From Phytophthora colocasiae (Eukaryota; Oomycota; Peronosporomycetes; Peronosporales; Peronosporaceae): a DNA stretch of 64,000 nucleotides. The position numbers were made by a program, and so were the translations under genes. Below the pieces are notes generated by a model, which saw only the letters and a program-made list of their open reading frames with translations, was not told where the DNA came from and searched no databases. The stretch is taken from positions 1 to 64,000 of the forward strand of contig JAGKQI010000013.1 in the NCBI GenBank assembly GCA_018806915.1. The letters run 5' to 3'. Positions 40,301 through 52,065 of this stretch are shown one piece after another (position 1 is the first letter of the stretch; each line of letters begins with the position of its first letter).

Positions 40301-43300
40301 TATACACGCCCTTCTATATCCATTCTCATAGTGAACCATGTAGACATCGATATCTTACGAGTGGCTGTTTTTTTCGCGCGAATTTTGCACCAACTTGGCC
40401 CTCCTGAGCTTCTTCTGTCTGGCGAAGGAGTTCAAAACCAAACTAGTGATATCGAGGTGCCCAAAACTGTTAACTTTGGGTTGGGGACCCCACGATACAG
40501 GGCAAAGGGACCCCCGACAGAGGCAAAACCGGTTGAGGGGACCCCGGACCCCGCCGATACACGTGTATCGGCTGGAAACATATATATAGGGTTGCGCCGG
40601 ATCGTGGGGCCGGAGGACAAACTTTGAGACGAGACTGTGTGCGTTGTAGTTGGCGGTAGCGGGCAAGTCGCGGCGCAAATCGTATCTACGGATCAAGGCG
40701 CGTCGAGTGGTACCGGTGGCGGGTCATGTATGTGCACAACCATTCCGCCCCGTCTATGTAAAGATGGCGTATACAATGCACGCGAACACGCACGTGGGAG
40801 GAAACAAACGACACACTTTTCCGCTTCTAGGATGTGCACCGACTATGTATATACGTATACCACCTGTTTGCAGCACGAAACCGAGCATGTATGCTGCGTG
40901 TATTCCGTGTCGTGCTTTCTATCCGCGAGTGTACTAGTAGCCACTGTAATGTTGTTGCAGGCTGCTTCTATCCGCTGATTGGCTACGAACTTGACATAAA
41001 ACGGCTGTCTGTGGTTTGTAGTCGGATTCGGTATGGTCAAACAGACACCCTTGCGAAATTTCAGGCCCGCCAGGTCTGTAGTTGCTGCAGTATTACAATC
41101 TAATCGCTGATTGGTTATTGCGTGTATACACGCCCTTCTATATCCATTCTCATAGTGAACCATGTAGACATCGATATCTTACGAGTGGCTGTTTTTTCGC
41201 GCGAATTTTGCACCATCTTGGCCCTGCTGAGCTTCTTCTGTCTGGCGCAGGAGTTCAAAACCAAACTAGTGATATCGAGGTGCCCAAAACTGTTAACTTT
41301 GGGTTGGGGACCCCACGATACAGGGCAAAGGGACCCCCGACAGAGAGGCAAAACCGGTTGAGGGGACCCCGGACCCCGCCGATACACGTGTATCGGCTGG
41401 AAACATATATATAGGGTTGCGCCGGATCGTGGGGCCGGAGGACAAACTTTGAGACGAGACTGTGTGCGTTGTAGTTGGCGGTAGCGGGCAAGTCGCGGCG
41501 CAAATCGTATCTACGGATCAAGGCGCGTCGAGTGGTACCGGTGGCGGGTCATGTATGTGCACAACCATTCCGCCCCGTCTATGTAAAGATGGCGTATACA
41601 ATGCACGCGAACACGCACGTGGGAGGAAACAAACGACACACTTTTCCGCTTCTAGGATGTGCACCGACTATGTATATACGTATACCACCTGTTGTCAGCA
41701 CGAAACCGAGCATGTATGCTGCGTGTATTCCGTGTCGTGCTTTCTATCCGCGAGTGTACTAGTAGCCACTGTAATGTTGTTGCAGGCTGCTTCTATCCGC
41801 TGATTGGCTACGAACTTGACATAAAACGGCTGTCTGTGGTTTGTAGTCGGATTCGGTATGGTCAAACAGACACCCTTGCGAAATTTCAGGCCCGCCAGGT
41901 CTGTAGTTGCTGCAGTATTACAATCTAATCGCTGATTGGTTATTGCGTGTATACACGCCCTTCTATATCCATTCTCATAGTGAACCATGTAGACATCGAT
42001 ATCTTACGAGTGGCTGTTTTTTTCGCGCGAATTTTGCACCAACTTGGCCCTCCTGAGCTTCTTCTGTCTGGCGAAGGAGTTCAAAACCAAACTAGTGATA
42101 TCGAGGTGCCCAAAACTGTTAACTTTGGGTTGGGGACCCCACGATACAGGGCAAAGGGACCCCCGACAGAGGGCAAAACCGGTTGAGGGGACCCCGGACC
42201 CCGCCGATACACGTGTATCGGCTGAAACATATATAGGGTTGCGCCGGATCGTGGGGCCGGAGGACAAACTTTGAGACGAGACTGTGTGCGTTGTAGTTGG
42301 CGGTAGCGGGCAAGTCGCGGCGCAAATCGTATCTACGGATCAAGGCGCGTCGAGTGGTACCGGTGGCGGGTCATGTATGTGCACAACCATTCCGCCCCGT
42401 CTATGTAAAGATGGCGTATACAATGCACGCGAACACGCACGTGGGAGGAAACAAACGACACACTTTTCCGCTTCTAGGATGTGCACCGACTATGTATATA
42501 CGTATACCACCTGTTTGCAGCACGAAACCGAGCATGTATGCTGCGTGTATTCCGTGTCGTGCTTTCTATCCGCGAGTGTACTAGTAGCCACTGTAATGTT
42601 GTTGCAGGCTGCTTCTATCCGCTGATTGGCTACGAACTTGACATAAAACGGCTGTCTGTGGTTTGTAGTCGGATTCGGTATGGTCAAACAGACACCCTTG
42701 CGAAATTTCAGGCCCGCCAGGTCTGTAGTTGCTGCAGTATTACAATCTAATCGCTGATTGGTTATTGCGTGTATACACGCCCTTCTATATCCATTCTCAT
42801 AGTGAACCATGTAGACATCGATATCTTACGAGTGGCTGTTTTTTCGCGCGAATTTTGCACCAACTTGGCCCTCCTGAGCTTCTTCTGTCTGGCGAAGGAG
42901 TTCAAAACCAAACTAGTGATATCGAGGTGCCCAAAACTGTTAACTTTGGGTTGGGGACCCCACGATACAGGGCAAAGGGACCCCCGACAGAGGCAAAACC
43001 GGTTGAGGGACCCCCGGACCCCGCCGATACACGTGTATCGGCTGAAACATATATATAGGGTTGCGCCGGATCGTGGGGCCGGAGGACAAACTTTGAGACG
43101 AGACTGTGTGCGTTGTAGTTGGCGGTAGCGGGCAAGTCGCGGCGCAAATCGTATCTACGGATCAAGGCGCGTCGAGTGGTACCGGTGGCGGGTCATGTAT
43201 GTGCACAACCATTCCGCCCCGTCTATGTAAAGATGGCGTATACAATGCACGCGAACACGCACGTGGGAGGAAACAAACGACACACTTTTCCGCTTCTAGG

Positions 43301-46300
43301 ATGTGCACCGACTATGTATATACGTATACCACCTGTTTGTGTGCACGAAACCGAGCATGTATGCTGCGTGTATTCCGTGTCGTGCTTTCTATCCGCGAGT
43401 GTACTAGTAGCCACTGTAATGTTGTTGCAGGCTGCTTCTATCCGCTGATTGGCTACGAACTTGACATAAAACGGCTGTCTGTGGTTTGTAGTCGGATTCG
43501 GTATGGTCAAACAGACACCCTTGCGAAATTTCAGGCCCGCCAGGTCTGTAGTTGCTGCAGTATTACAATCTAATCGCTGATTGGTTATTGCGTGTATACA
43601 CGCCCTTCTATATCCATTCTCATAGTGAACCATGTAGACATCGATATCTTACGAGTGGCTGTTTTTTCGCGCGAATTTTGCACCAACTTGGCCCTCCTGA
43701 GCTTCTTCTGTCTGGCGAAGGAGTTCAAAACAAACTAGTGATATCGAGGTGCCCAAAACTGTTAACTTTGGGTTGGGGACCCCACGATACAGGGCAAAGG
43801 GACCCCCGACAGAGGCAAAACCGGTTGAGGGACCCCGGACCCCGCCGAGAAACGGGTAACGGCTGGAAACATATATATAGGGTTGCGCCGGATCGTGGGG
43901 CCGGAGGACAAACTTTGAGACGAGACTGTGTGCGTTGTAGTTGGCGGTAGCGGGCAAGTCGCGGCGCAAATCGTATCTACGGATCAAGGCGCGTCGAGTG
44001 GTACCGGTGGCGGGTCATGTATGTGCACAACCATTCCGCCCCGTCTATGTAAAGATGGCGTATACAATGCACGCGAACACGCACGTGGGAGGAAACAAAC
44101 GACACACTTTTCCGCTTCTAGGATGTGCACCGACTATGTATATACGTATACCACCTGTTTGCAGCACGAAACCGAGCATGTATGCTGCGTGTATTCCGTG
44201 TCGTGCTTTCTATCCGCGAGTGTACTAGTAGCCACTGTAATGTTGTTGCAGGCTGCTTCTATCCGCTGATTGGCTACGAACTTGACATAAAACGGCTGTC
44301 TGTGGTTTGTAGTCGGATTCGGTATGGTCAAACAGACACCCTTGCGAAATTTCAGGCCCGCCAGGTCTGTAGTTGCTGCAGTATTACAATCTAATCGCTG
44401 ATTGGTTATTGCGTGTATACACGCCCTTCTATATCCATTCTCATAGTGAACCATGTAGACATCGATATCTTACGAGTGGCTGTTTTTTCGCGCGAATTTT
44501 GCACCAACTTGGCCCTCCTGAGCTTCTTCTGTCTGGCGAAGGAGTTCAAAACCAAACTAGTGATATCGAGGTGCCCAAAACTGTTAACTTTGGGTTGGGG
44601 ACCCCACGATACAGGGCAAAGGGACCCCCGACAGAGGGCAAAACCGGTTGAGGGACCCCGGACCCCGCCGATACACGTGTATCGGCTGGAAACATATATA
44701 TAGGGTTGCGCCGGATCGTGGGGCCGGAGGACAAACTTTGAGACGAGACTGTGTGCGTTGTAGTTGGCGGTAGCGGGCAAGTCGCGGCGCAAATCGTATC
44801 TACGGATCAAGGCGCGTCGAGTGGTACCGGTGGCGGGTCATGTATGTGCACAACCATTCCGCCCCGTCTATGTAAAGATGGCGTATACAATGCACGCGAA
44901 CACGCACGTGGGAGGAAACAAACGACACACTTTTCCGCTTCTAGGATGTGCACCGACTATGTATATACGTATACCACCTGTTTGCAGCACGAAACCGAGC
45001 ATGTATGCTGCGTGTATTCCGTGTCGTGCTTTCTATCCGTGAGTGTACTAGTAGCCACTGTAATGTTGTTGCAGGCTGCTTCTATCCGCTGATTGGCTAC
45101 GAACTTGACATAAAACGGCTGTCTGTGGTTTGTAGTCGGATTCGGTATGGTCAAACAGACACCCTTGCGAAATTTCAGGCCCGCCAGGTCTGTAGTTGCT
45201 GCAGTATTACAATCTAATCGCTGATTGGTTATTGCGTGTATACACGCCCTTCTATATCCATTCTCATAGTGAACCATGTAGACATCGATATCTTACGAGT
45301 GGCTGTTTTTTCGCGCGAATTTTGCACCAACTTGGCCCTCCTGAGCTTCTTCTGTCTGGCGAAGGAGTTCAAAACCCCAAACTAGTGATATCGAGGTGCC
45401 CAAAACTGTTAACTTTGGGTTGGGGACCCCACGATACAGGGCAAAGGGACCCCCGACAGAGAGGCAAAACCGGTTGAGGGGACCCCGGACCCCGCCGATA
45501 CACGTGTATCGGCTGAAACATATATAGGGTTGCGCCGGATCGTGGGGCCGGAGGACAAACTTTGAGACGAGACTGTGTGCGTTGTAGTTGGCGGTAGCGG
45601 GCAAGTCGCGGCGCAAATCGTATCTACGGATCAAGGCGCGTCGAGTGGTACCGGTGGCGGGTCATGTATGTGCACAACCATTTCCGCCCCGTCTATGTAA
45701 AGATGGCGTATACAATGCACGCGAACACGCACGTGGGAGGAAACAAACGACACACTTTTCCGCTTCTAGGATGTGCACCGACTATGTATATACGTATACC
45801 ACCTGTTTGCAGCACGAAACCGAGCATGTATGCTGCGTGTATTCCGTGTCGTGCTTTCTATCCGTGAGTGTACTAGTAGCCACTGTAATGTTGTTGCAGG
45901 CTGCTTCTATCCGCTGATTGGCTACGAACTTGACATAAAACGGCTGTCTGTGGTTTGTAGTCGGATTCGGTATGGTCAAACAGACACCCTTGCGAAATTT
46001 CAGGCCCGCCAGGTCTGTAGTTGCTGCAGTATTACAATCTAATCGCTGATTGGTTATTGCGTGTATACACGCCCTTCTATATCCATTCTCATAGTGAACC
46101 ATGTAGACATCGATATCTTACGAGTGGCTGTTTTTTCGCGCGAATTTTGCACCAACTTGGCCCTCCTGAGCTTCTTCTGTCTGGCGAAGGAGTTCAAAAC
46201 CAAACTAGTGATATCGAGGTGCCCAAAACTGTTAACTTTGGGTTGGGGACCCCACGATACAGGGCAAAGGGACCCCCGACAGAGAGGCAAAACCGGTTGA

Positions 46301-47187
46301 GGGGACCCCCGGACCCCGCCGATACACGTGTATCGGCTGAAACATATATATAGGGTTGCGCCGGATCGTGGGGCCGGAGGACAAACTTTGAGACGAGACT
46401 GTGTGCGTTGTAGTTGGCGGTAGCGGGCAAGTCGCGGCGCAAATCGTATCTACGGATCAAGGCGCGTCGAGTGGTACCGGTGGCGGGTCATGTATGTGCA
46501 CAACCATTCCGCCCCGTCTATGTAAAGATGGCGTATACAATGCACGCGAACACGCACGTGGGAGGAAACAAACGACACACTTTTCCGCTTCTAGGATGTG
46601 CACCGACTATGTATATACGTATACCACCTGTTTGCAGCACGAAACCGAGCATGTATGCTGCGTGTATTCCGTGTCGTGCTTTCTATCCGTGAGTGTACTA
46701 GTAGCCACTGTAATGTTGTTGCAGGCTGCTTCTATCCGCTGATTGGCTACGAACTTGACATAAAACGGCTGTCTGTGGTTTGTAGTCGGATTCGGTATGG
46801 TCAAACAGACACCCTTGCGAAATTTCAGGCCCGCCAGGTCTGTAGTTGCTGCAGTATTACAATCTAATCGCTGATTGGTTATTGCGTGTATACACGCCCT
46901 TCTATGTCCATTCTCATAGTGAACGATGTAGACATCGATATCTTACGAGTGGCTGTTTTTTTTTCGCGCGAATTTTGCACCAACTTGGCCCTCCTGAGCT
47001 TCTTCTGTCTGGCGAAGGAGTTCAAAACTTCAAACTAGTGATATCGAGGTGCCCAAAACTGTTAACTTTGGGTTGGGGGACCCCACGATACAGGGCAAAG
47101 GGGACCCCCGACAGAGGGGCAAAACCGGTTGAGGGGGACCCCCGGACCCCGCCGATACACGTGTATCGGCTGAAACATATATATAGG

Positions 47188-48151
47188 CCAAAACCTTAGG
47201 CCAGTCGCACCACTGCTTTAGCACTGCCGCAACCGTTTGTTGCTATTTTGCTTTTTCTTTTCTCAGCTATTGAGATGTTTGTACCGTACGAACATCCAGT
47301 AGTTTTCACTGTTTATCTAAACCAAAAGCAGCACATTGATGGATCGGTTGGCCGTGTACGACACAATACGTCTTGAGACGTTCTACACACGCACTGATTG
47401 TACATATGTGTAGGTTACTTGTTTTTGTGCACATATAAGGTCCATATCGCGAGTATCTACCTGGTGTGTATCACGGAAAAGTGTGTACCTGTATTGTTTG
47501 GTAGTGTGCCTACTACTACGTGTGTTTCTCTTCAAAAGTTTCACTTTTTCCGCTCTAACTTCAGCTATTTTGTACGGTTGACGATGCTACTTAGATGTCT
47601 GTAACGTAGTTTCTGGCGCCCTACACAATGGTACTTGGTAGCACTATCAAATCTTATTTTTGACAAAGTTATTAAATGTCAAGGTGAATTTTCAAAATTT
47701 CACTTTGACTGACCATAACTATACTTCGACTTAAAGTCTCCTCGTTCTACTTAGACGGATTCAATGTAGAATGTAACGTGCTATACGATTGTACTAAGAA
47801 GCATCTGCATATATTAAGTCTTCGCATAGCTATTCAAGTTTAAAAGGCAAACTCACTCAAACTTACTTCACATTAAAATCGCCAAAACACCCACTAATCT
47901 CGTCATAAAGTTTGGCTATGCTTGCACGCTACCAAAATTTATTAGTTGGCTATAACGTACTTTTCATGCTCTTTCCGATGGTACTTCGTTTATCTGCCAG
48001 ATTTAATATCTCAAGTCATTTTTTTGCTAATACAAAAGGAGTTTTTTACACGGACAAGTTGTACGGGTGTTCGGCCTGTCTATGCTACATGGGTGTCTTA
48101 CCATCGTATTCGCTGTGTCGAAATACCTCATCTTTCCAATTTTCATGTAAT
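47188..48151. other. AT-rich DNA between satellite and hAT element
   Basis: About 960 bp of AT-rich sequence with scattered short open frames (longest 96 codons at 47912-48202) and no recognisable motif. Two loosely similar passages, each with CAGCTATT followed by GTAC-G and GATG (about 47264-47300 and 47562-47600), hint at an old internal duplication. No gene or element is called. Confidence 0.5.
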
Positions 48152-48159
48152 GAAGTGAA
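48152..48159. repeat. hAT target-site duplication, left
   Basis: GAAGTGAA directly precedes the left terminal inverted repeat and is identical to the 8 bases following the right terminal repeat (52042-52049). Confidence 0.9.
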
Positions 48160-48250
48160 TAGTGTTGGTATTTACCCCGGTAATTACCGGGTAATTAGGT
48201 AACTGGGTAAATAGCGGTAACTACCGCTAGGTAATTACCTTTGGGTAATT
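48160..48250. repeat. hAT left end with stacked palindromes
   Basis: The terminal TAGTGTTG is followed by a 16-bp perfect palindrome CCCGGTAATTACCGGG (48176-48191), an 8-bp-arm hairpin TAGCGGTA/TACCGCTA (48212-48229) and a second GGTAATTACC (48230-48239). Repeated subterminal motifs near both ends are usual for hAT elements, where they act as transposase-binding sites; that role is inferred here. Confidence 0.7.
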
Positions 48251-48429
48251 TCGGGTTTGATTTTAAAACTGACAATAACAAGACAAAAATTACCAGTGCC
48301 CGCACGTGAGGCTTAGAGGCGCAGCAGTCGGCGCCGTCGGTCCGTCAAGCACGTAAACAGCTTACACTGGCGCAACTCACGGCCGAGCACTAGAAGGAGA
48401 AAACTGAACGAGGCAAGGAATGTGTAGAC

Positions 48430-49790
48430 GCCCATTTCGCACTACGAGTTGGAGGTTTCCCGAAACATTTCCACATTCAGTTGTTGGAGCTGGAGTCGCC
48501 TTCGAAGCTCAATAAAGACGACAGCAGTGTGCTGGAAGTGGTGCTGGCTGCATACTATGAACGTACGATGCTACTTCAGGAGGAAAAGGAACTTACAGTC
48601 GAGGAGACCAGTCAGGGAGCTGATAACAGTGAGAGGCTGAAGGAGATATACGACCGCCTGGTGAACATTGACTCCGACACGGCCGATTCCAGAGCCCACA
48701 CGATCATGAGCGGCCTCCAGTTCCCAGTCCACGCCGTGGACGGACCGGCCAAGGCCCTTTCTGGTGGTTGGCGTATGCGTACAGCGCTGGCTGGCGCAGT
48801 GTTCATGGCTCAGGATCTTCTGCTGCTCGATGAGCCGACAAATCACTTGGATCTCGAAGCTGTTATCTGGCTGGAGCACTACTTGGACAAGTAAGAGAAG
48901 CAGCTGATCGTGGTGTCCAGGTATTTCCTGAACTCCGTGACTACCGGCATCATCCAGCTCACGAACCAGAAGCTCGTGTACTACAAGGGCGACTACAACA
49001 CGTTCGAGCACACGATGAAAGAGAACTTGCACGAGCAGCGCAAGGCGAACGCCCAGCATATGAAGATCCAGCACATGCAGGCGTTCATCGCACGCTTCCG
49101 CGCCAACGCCAAGAAGGCTCCACGGGTGCAGTCACGAGCGCTGAACAAGATCCTGCAAAACCAGCTGATCGACGCGCCCGAGGACGAACACGCTTTCAGG
49201 ATGCACTTCCCGCCCCCTGAGCTGCTCGGTCAAACCATCATCGCTGTCGAGGACGTTGGTTTCCGGTAAACCCCGAGGTTCCCTTGCTCTTCAAGTACGT
49301 GCATATTGGCGTGGGCGTGTCGAGACGTATTGGTATTCTCGGTGTCAATGGTTAAGTCGACGCTTGTCAACATTATGATCGGCAAGTTGCGCGTCAACGA
49401 AGGTTCCGTCACATGAACCTGCGACTATGTGTGGCCTCGTTCACGCAGCATCACGTCGACTCGCTGGACCTGTTCAAGTCTGTCATGGAGAACATGAAGG
49501 AGCTGTTACTGGCCACGAGTCGGATGAGTTCCGCTCGCACCTGGGTCGCTTCATCCTCTCGGGCGAGCTAGCTGTCAAGTCCACATGTACGCTGCCCGAT
49601 GGTCAGAAGTGACGTGGCGTCTGCCGCAGGTTGGGGTGCTGGATGAGCCTACGAATCACTTGAATATGAAGACTACCGATGCGACTACAAGATCAATGTG
49701 GTGATTGTTTCCCTGATGGTTGGCAACCAGCAACTGTCTCGCGTCCGAGAAATCACGGGTGAACTACAAGAATCGCGTGCTGACGAAGAA
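48430..49790 (+). pseudogene. ABC-F family ATPase (GCN20/ABCF3-like) pseudogene
   Basis: ABC-F proteins are soluble tandem ATPases that act on ribosomes or in translation control; they have no membrane domain. The first ATPase domain keeps its signature LSGGWRMR (codons from 48757) and Walker B LLLLDEPTNHLD (about 48817-48845). It then meets an in-frame TAA at 48892, and its H-loop has degenerated (VVSRYFLN instead of the usual SHDR-FLN). The same frame continues through the inter-domain linker (YYKGDYNTFEHTMKEN) to another stop at 49267. The second domain is recognisable but shifted at least three times. Its Walker A has lost the Gly immediately before Lys (LGVNG then KSTLV, about 49345-49365), its signature is changed to LPDGQK followed by a stop, and a Walker B LDEPTNHLN survives near 49640. 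The first domain's Walker A is missing. The region from 49790 to 49930 may be its diverged tail. No introns are visible. It lies inside the hAT element, so it looks like a captured host gene that has since decayed. Confidence 0.82.
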
Positions 49791-49946
49791 GTAGGTGAGT
49801 GCATTATAGACCTCGTGGATATGGCAGCGCTTGGAAACTTAACAGAAGAGACCCTGACACAGTCTTCATCTGTTGCTAGCAATAAGGCCACCGAAAAGAA
49901 GTACAAGGCACAGCCAACGAAAAAGAGATTTATTCAATTTACTTGC

Positions 49947-51960
49947 TTACATGTCAATATCCGACATCGTACTCCCATCGGCGTTTTCGCCATCAGCTAT
50001 CATGTCTTCCTCATCGTTTCCATCAAGCATGTGCATATCACCATCGTGAGCGTCTGGATACATGTCATCAGCCAAGTGATCTCGAATCGGTTCATCCGTT
50101 CGCAGGACCAAGTTCGAGTAAATAAATACGAGTATCTCTACTTTCGATGCGTGTAGCCGATTTCTTCTCTTGGAGTGGATAAACTCGTAAATGCTCCAAC
50201 ACCGTTCGCTTGACGCGGATGACGTTGGAATGGCAAACATCATATCAGCAGCTGGTTTCAGCAGCGGACCGAGCGACCGTGTGTTTTCCAGTAACTAGAA
50301 GGCGCCATTGGTATAGTAGATGGTGCAATTCCTTGTACTGCCCATGTAAACCGTTGGCATGTCCAGGCTTCAACTGCGGCTTCATATTTTTTCACTGTGA
50401 CCGGGTCAGTTGCAGAACCTTTCGCCATGTCAACGAGTTCGCGCATGGCTAGGGCGAGATCACATTCTTCCCTTGGGTCGTTTGCAGTAGAAAACTTCGT
50501 GATATCTGTGGTCTGGTCCAGCAAGTACGCGACGCGCATCGAACTTGACATAATGAATTCTCGGCTGCTTTCAATCAAGTCCAGAATTTCACGCTGAATC
50601 TCAGCGTATTTGGCCTTGTCTTCCATGCTGACGTTGGCGACAGGCACACTGTATGCCGCACTCTCATTGAGTTTGAGGAACTCTGAGTAGATGGAGGATA
50701 AGTAAGTGCTGTCACTTTCGCAGACGGCTAGGCTTTTGTTGATTGGCGTTAATAAATCCAGTGTCCGTTTTGCTTCAGCCCAACGTTCATCATCTGCAAC
50801 TATTGCTGCAACACGGTCCGCTTCTGGTATTTGCGCTTTGGCGTTGTAGCGTTTCAGAAGTTGTGTGTCGGCAAGGGTAGAGCGGATGACACTTTCATTT
50901 CTGGAAACACTGCGGATGCATTTCTCGACAGTGTACCATCGTGTCGGGATGGGTACACATAGAGCTATTCGCCTCTCACCCTTTTTTTAGAATGGCCGTT
51001 TGCTGAGACCGAAAACGATCCAGCAGTCCGTGTCTCGCGCGGACGAACTTTGCCACACTTTTGGAGTCATCGCGTACATCAGCAAGCCGGCTAATCTTCA
51101 TGACGTCTTTCATTAGCAGATTGAAAGCATGCGCTGCACACCCGTTGCAGTAGACATAGGGCCTCTTGGTCTGCACTTCCTTCCACGCTGACTTCATATT
51201 TATTGCATTATCAGTAACGACAGCGCAATTAGCTCTCTTTCTTCCAATAGCTGTCTCCACCTCCTCGATGACACGATCAATGCAGGCAGCAATGTACACG
51301 CCTGTATGCTCCTCTTCTCCCGTGTTAACGGATGACTAAAAAACTGGTTTCATCGTTGGTGAAACTAGCATAAAATTCACGATGCTAGAGTTATTTGCAT
51401 CTGACCACCCGTCTGTTGACAGTGCCAAGTACTGCTGCTGCTTGATCTGCTCAATGACGTCCACCTTGCGCTTTTTGTACGTTGCCTCAAGCAAGGGGCC
51501 AGCAATGCGCTGACGCGATGGCAACCAGAACGAAGGGCACGCTTTGCTAAAGAATCGCTTCACGGCGGGGTCCTCTACTATCCGGAACGGTATCCCAGTA
51601 GCGTAGAATAGTTCAGCAAAATCTAACTCGAGCTCCTCTTGTGAAACAAAACTTTCCGAGGTCTGACCAAGTAAGGAGCGTCCACCACCAGTGAATAGCT
51701 GACGTCGTGTGCGCGGATTCGCTGGAGATCGAGTACCGAAAGCCGTGACGATGTCATGAGGTGCCTTGCCGCACTTTTTGGGGTTGCTAAGATGATCAGC
51801 AAGATTCTTCTTCCGTTGAGCATTTCTGATGGGCTTGATGCAGTATTTACATTGGACGTCAGGGTGCTGCTTCTCCCCCTTCACCGCAGGGTTAATGACG
51901 CGGAAATGGGCCCAAATGTCATGTCGTTTCCCCCCCCATCGTCAATCTCCAGTCGCTTGA
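49947..51960 (-). pseudogene. hAT transposase (BED finger, hATC domain), broken
   Basis: Read on the minus strand, the N-terminus has a BED-type zinc finger: IWAHFRV at ~51920, then CKYC and H-(x)7-C in the frame ending at 51336. The RNase-H-like catalytic core follows, with LALSTDGWSDANNSS, then VTDNAINMKSAW and the conserved CAAHAFNLL. The C-terminal dimerisation region contains SSASSERCWSIYEFIHSKRRN (about 50230-50170). The last ~40 residues are acidic. Lesions are a TAG at 51336 in place of a codon inside the core, a shift in an A-run near 50985, another near 50250, and an irregular G8 run near 51930 ahead of the BED finger. The total of ~670 codons is the usual hAT size. The enzyme would cut and rejoin the element's TAGTGTTG ends. 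Confidence 0.87.
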
Positions 51961-52041
51961 GTGCAATGCAATCTTCTACACGAAGATTTCGATGTCGCCT
52001 GGTAACAAGGGTAATTACCAGTAACTATTTTAACAACACTA

Positions 52042-52049
52042 GAAGTGAA
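52042..52049. repeat. hAT target-site duplication, right
   Basis: GAAGTGAA follows the right terminal inverted repeat of the hAT element and matches 48152-48159. Confidence 0.9.
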
Positions 52050-52065
52050 GTATTAAGAAAATTAT

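Larger units (their letters stand above)
2341..47187 (+). repeat. Subtelomeric satellite array, ~54.5 x ~823 bp
   Basis: A head-to-tail array 44,847 bp long. Tracking one fixed point per monomer (positions 2759, 3581, 4403, 5227, ... 46401) gives 54 occurrences with a mean spacing of 823.4 bp and a range of 818-828 bp. The array starts at AGACACCCTTGCG and ends within a partial monomer at CATATATATAGG. Monomers are nearly identical. Differences are concentrated in the T6-T9 run before CGCGCGAA, in the GGGACCCC-rich stretch before the palindrome, and in a few diagnostic substitutions. Every monomer is open in several frames on both strands, but the frames overlap each other and show no protein family, so I treat the monomer as non-coding. 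I do not recognise the family. Confidence 0.97.
48160..52041 (-). mobile_element. hAT transposon with captured ABC-F gene
   Basis: Both ends can be placed. The left end reads TAGTGTTG (48160-48167) and the right end is its exact reverse complement CAACACTA (52034-52041), in agreement with the hAT terminal consensus YARNG. Perfect 8-bp direct repeats GAAGTGAA flank the element at 48152-48159 and 52042-52049, the target-site length of the hAT superfamily. A subterminal GGTAATTACC lies about 20 bp inside each end (48179-48188 and 52010-52019). Inside are a decayed hAT transposase on the minus strand (49947 to ~51960) and, tail to tail with it, a decayed cellular ABC-F gene on the plus strand (~48430-49790). 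Total length is 3,882 bp. Both genes are broken, so the copy is dead unless mobilised in trans. Confidence 0.88.

Noticed and set aside
2341..47187. Recurrent open frames in each satellite monomer (157, 109 and 92 codons on plus, 95-134 on minus)
   Set aside because: They overlap in several frames on both strands, simply recur because the DNA recurs, change length with single-base indels and show no family motif. Openness is a by-product of base composition.
2341..47187. CRISPR-like array from the regularly spaced palindromes
   Set aside because: The spacers between palindromes are ~800 bp and nearly identical to each other, the opposite of a CRISPR array, and the sequence is eukaryotic.
2341..47187. 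Ribosomal intergenic spacer
   Set aside because: Long promoter-bearing repeats recall rDNA spacers, but no rRNA gene flanks or interrupts the array.
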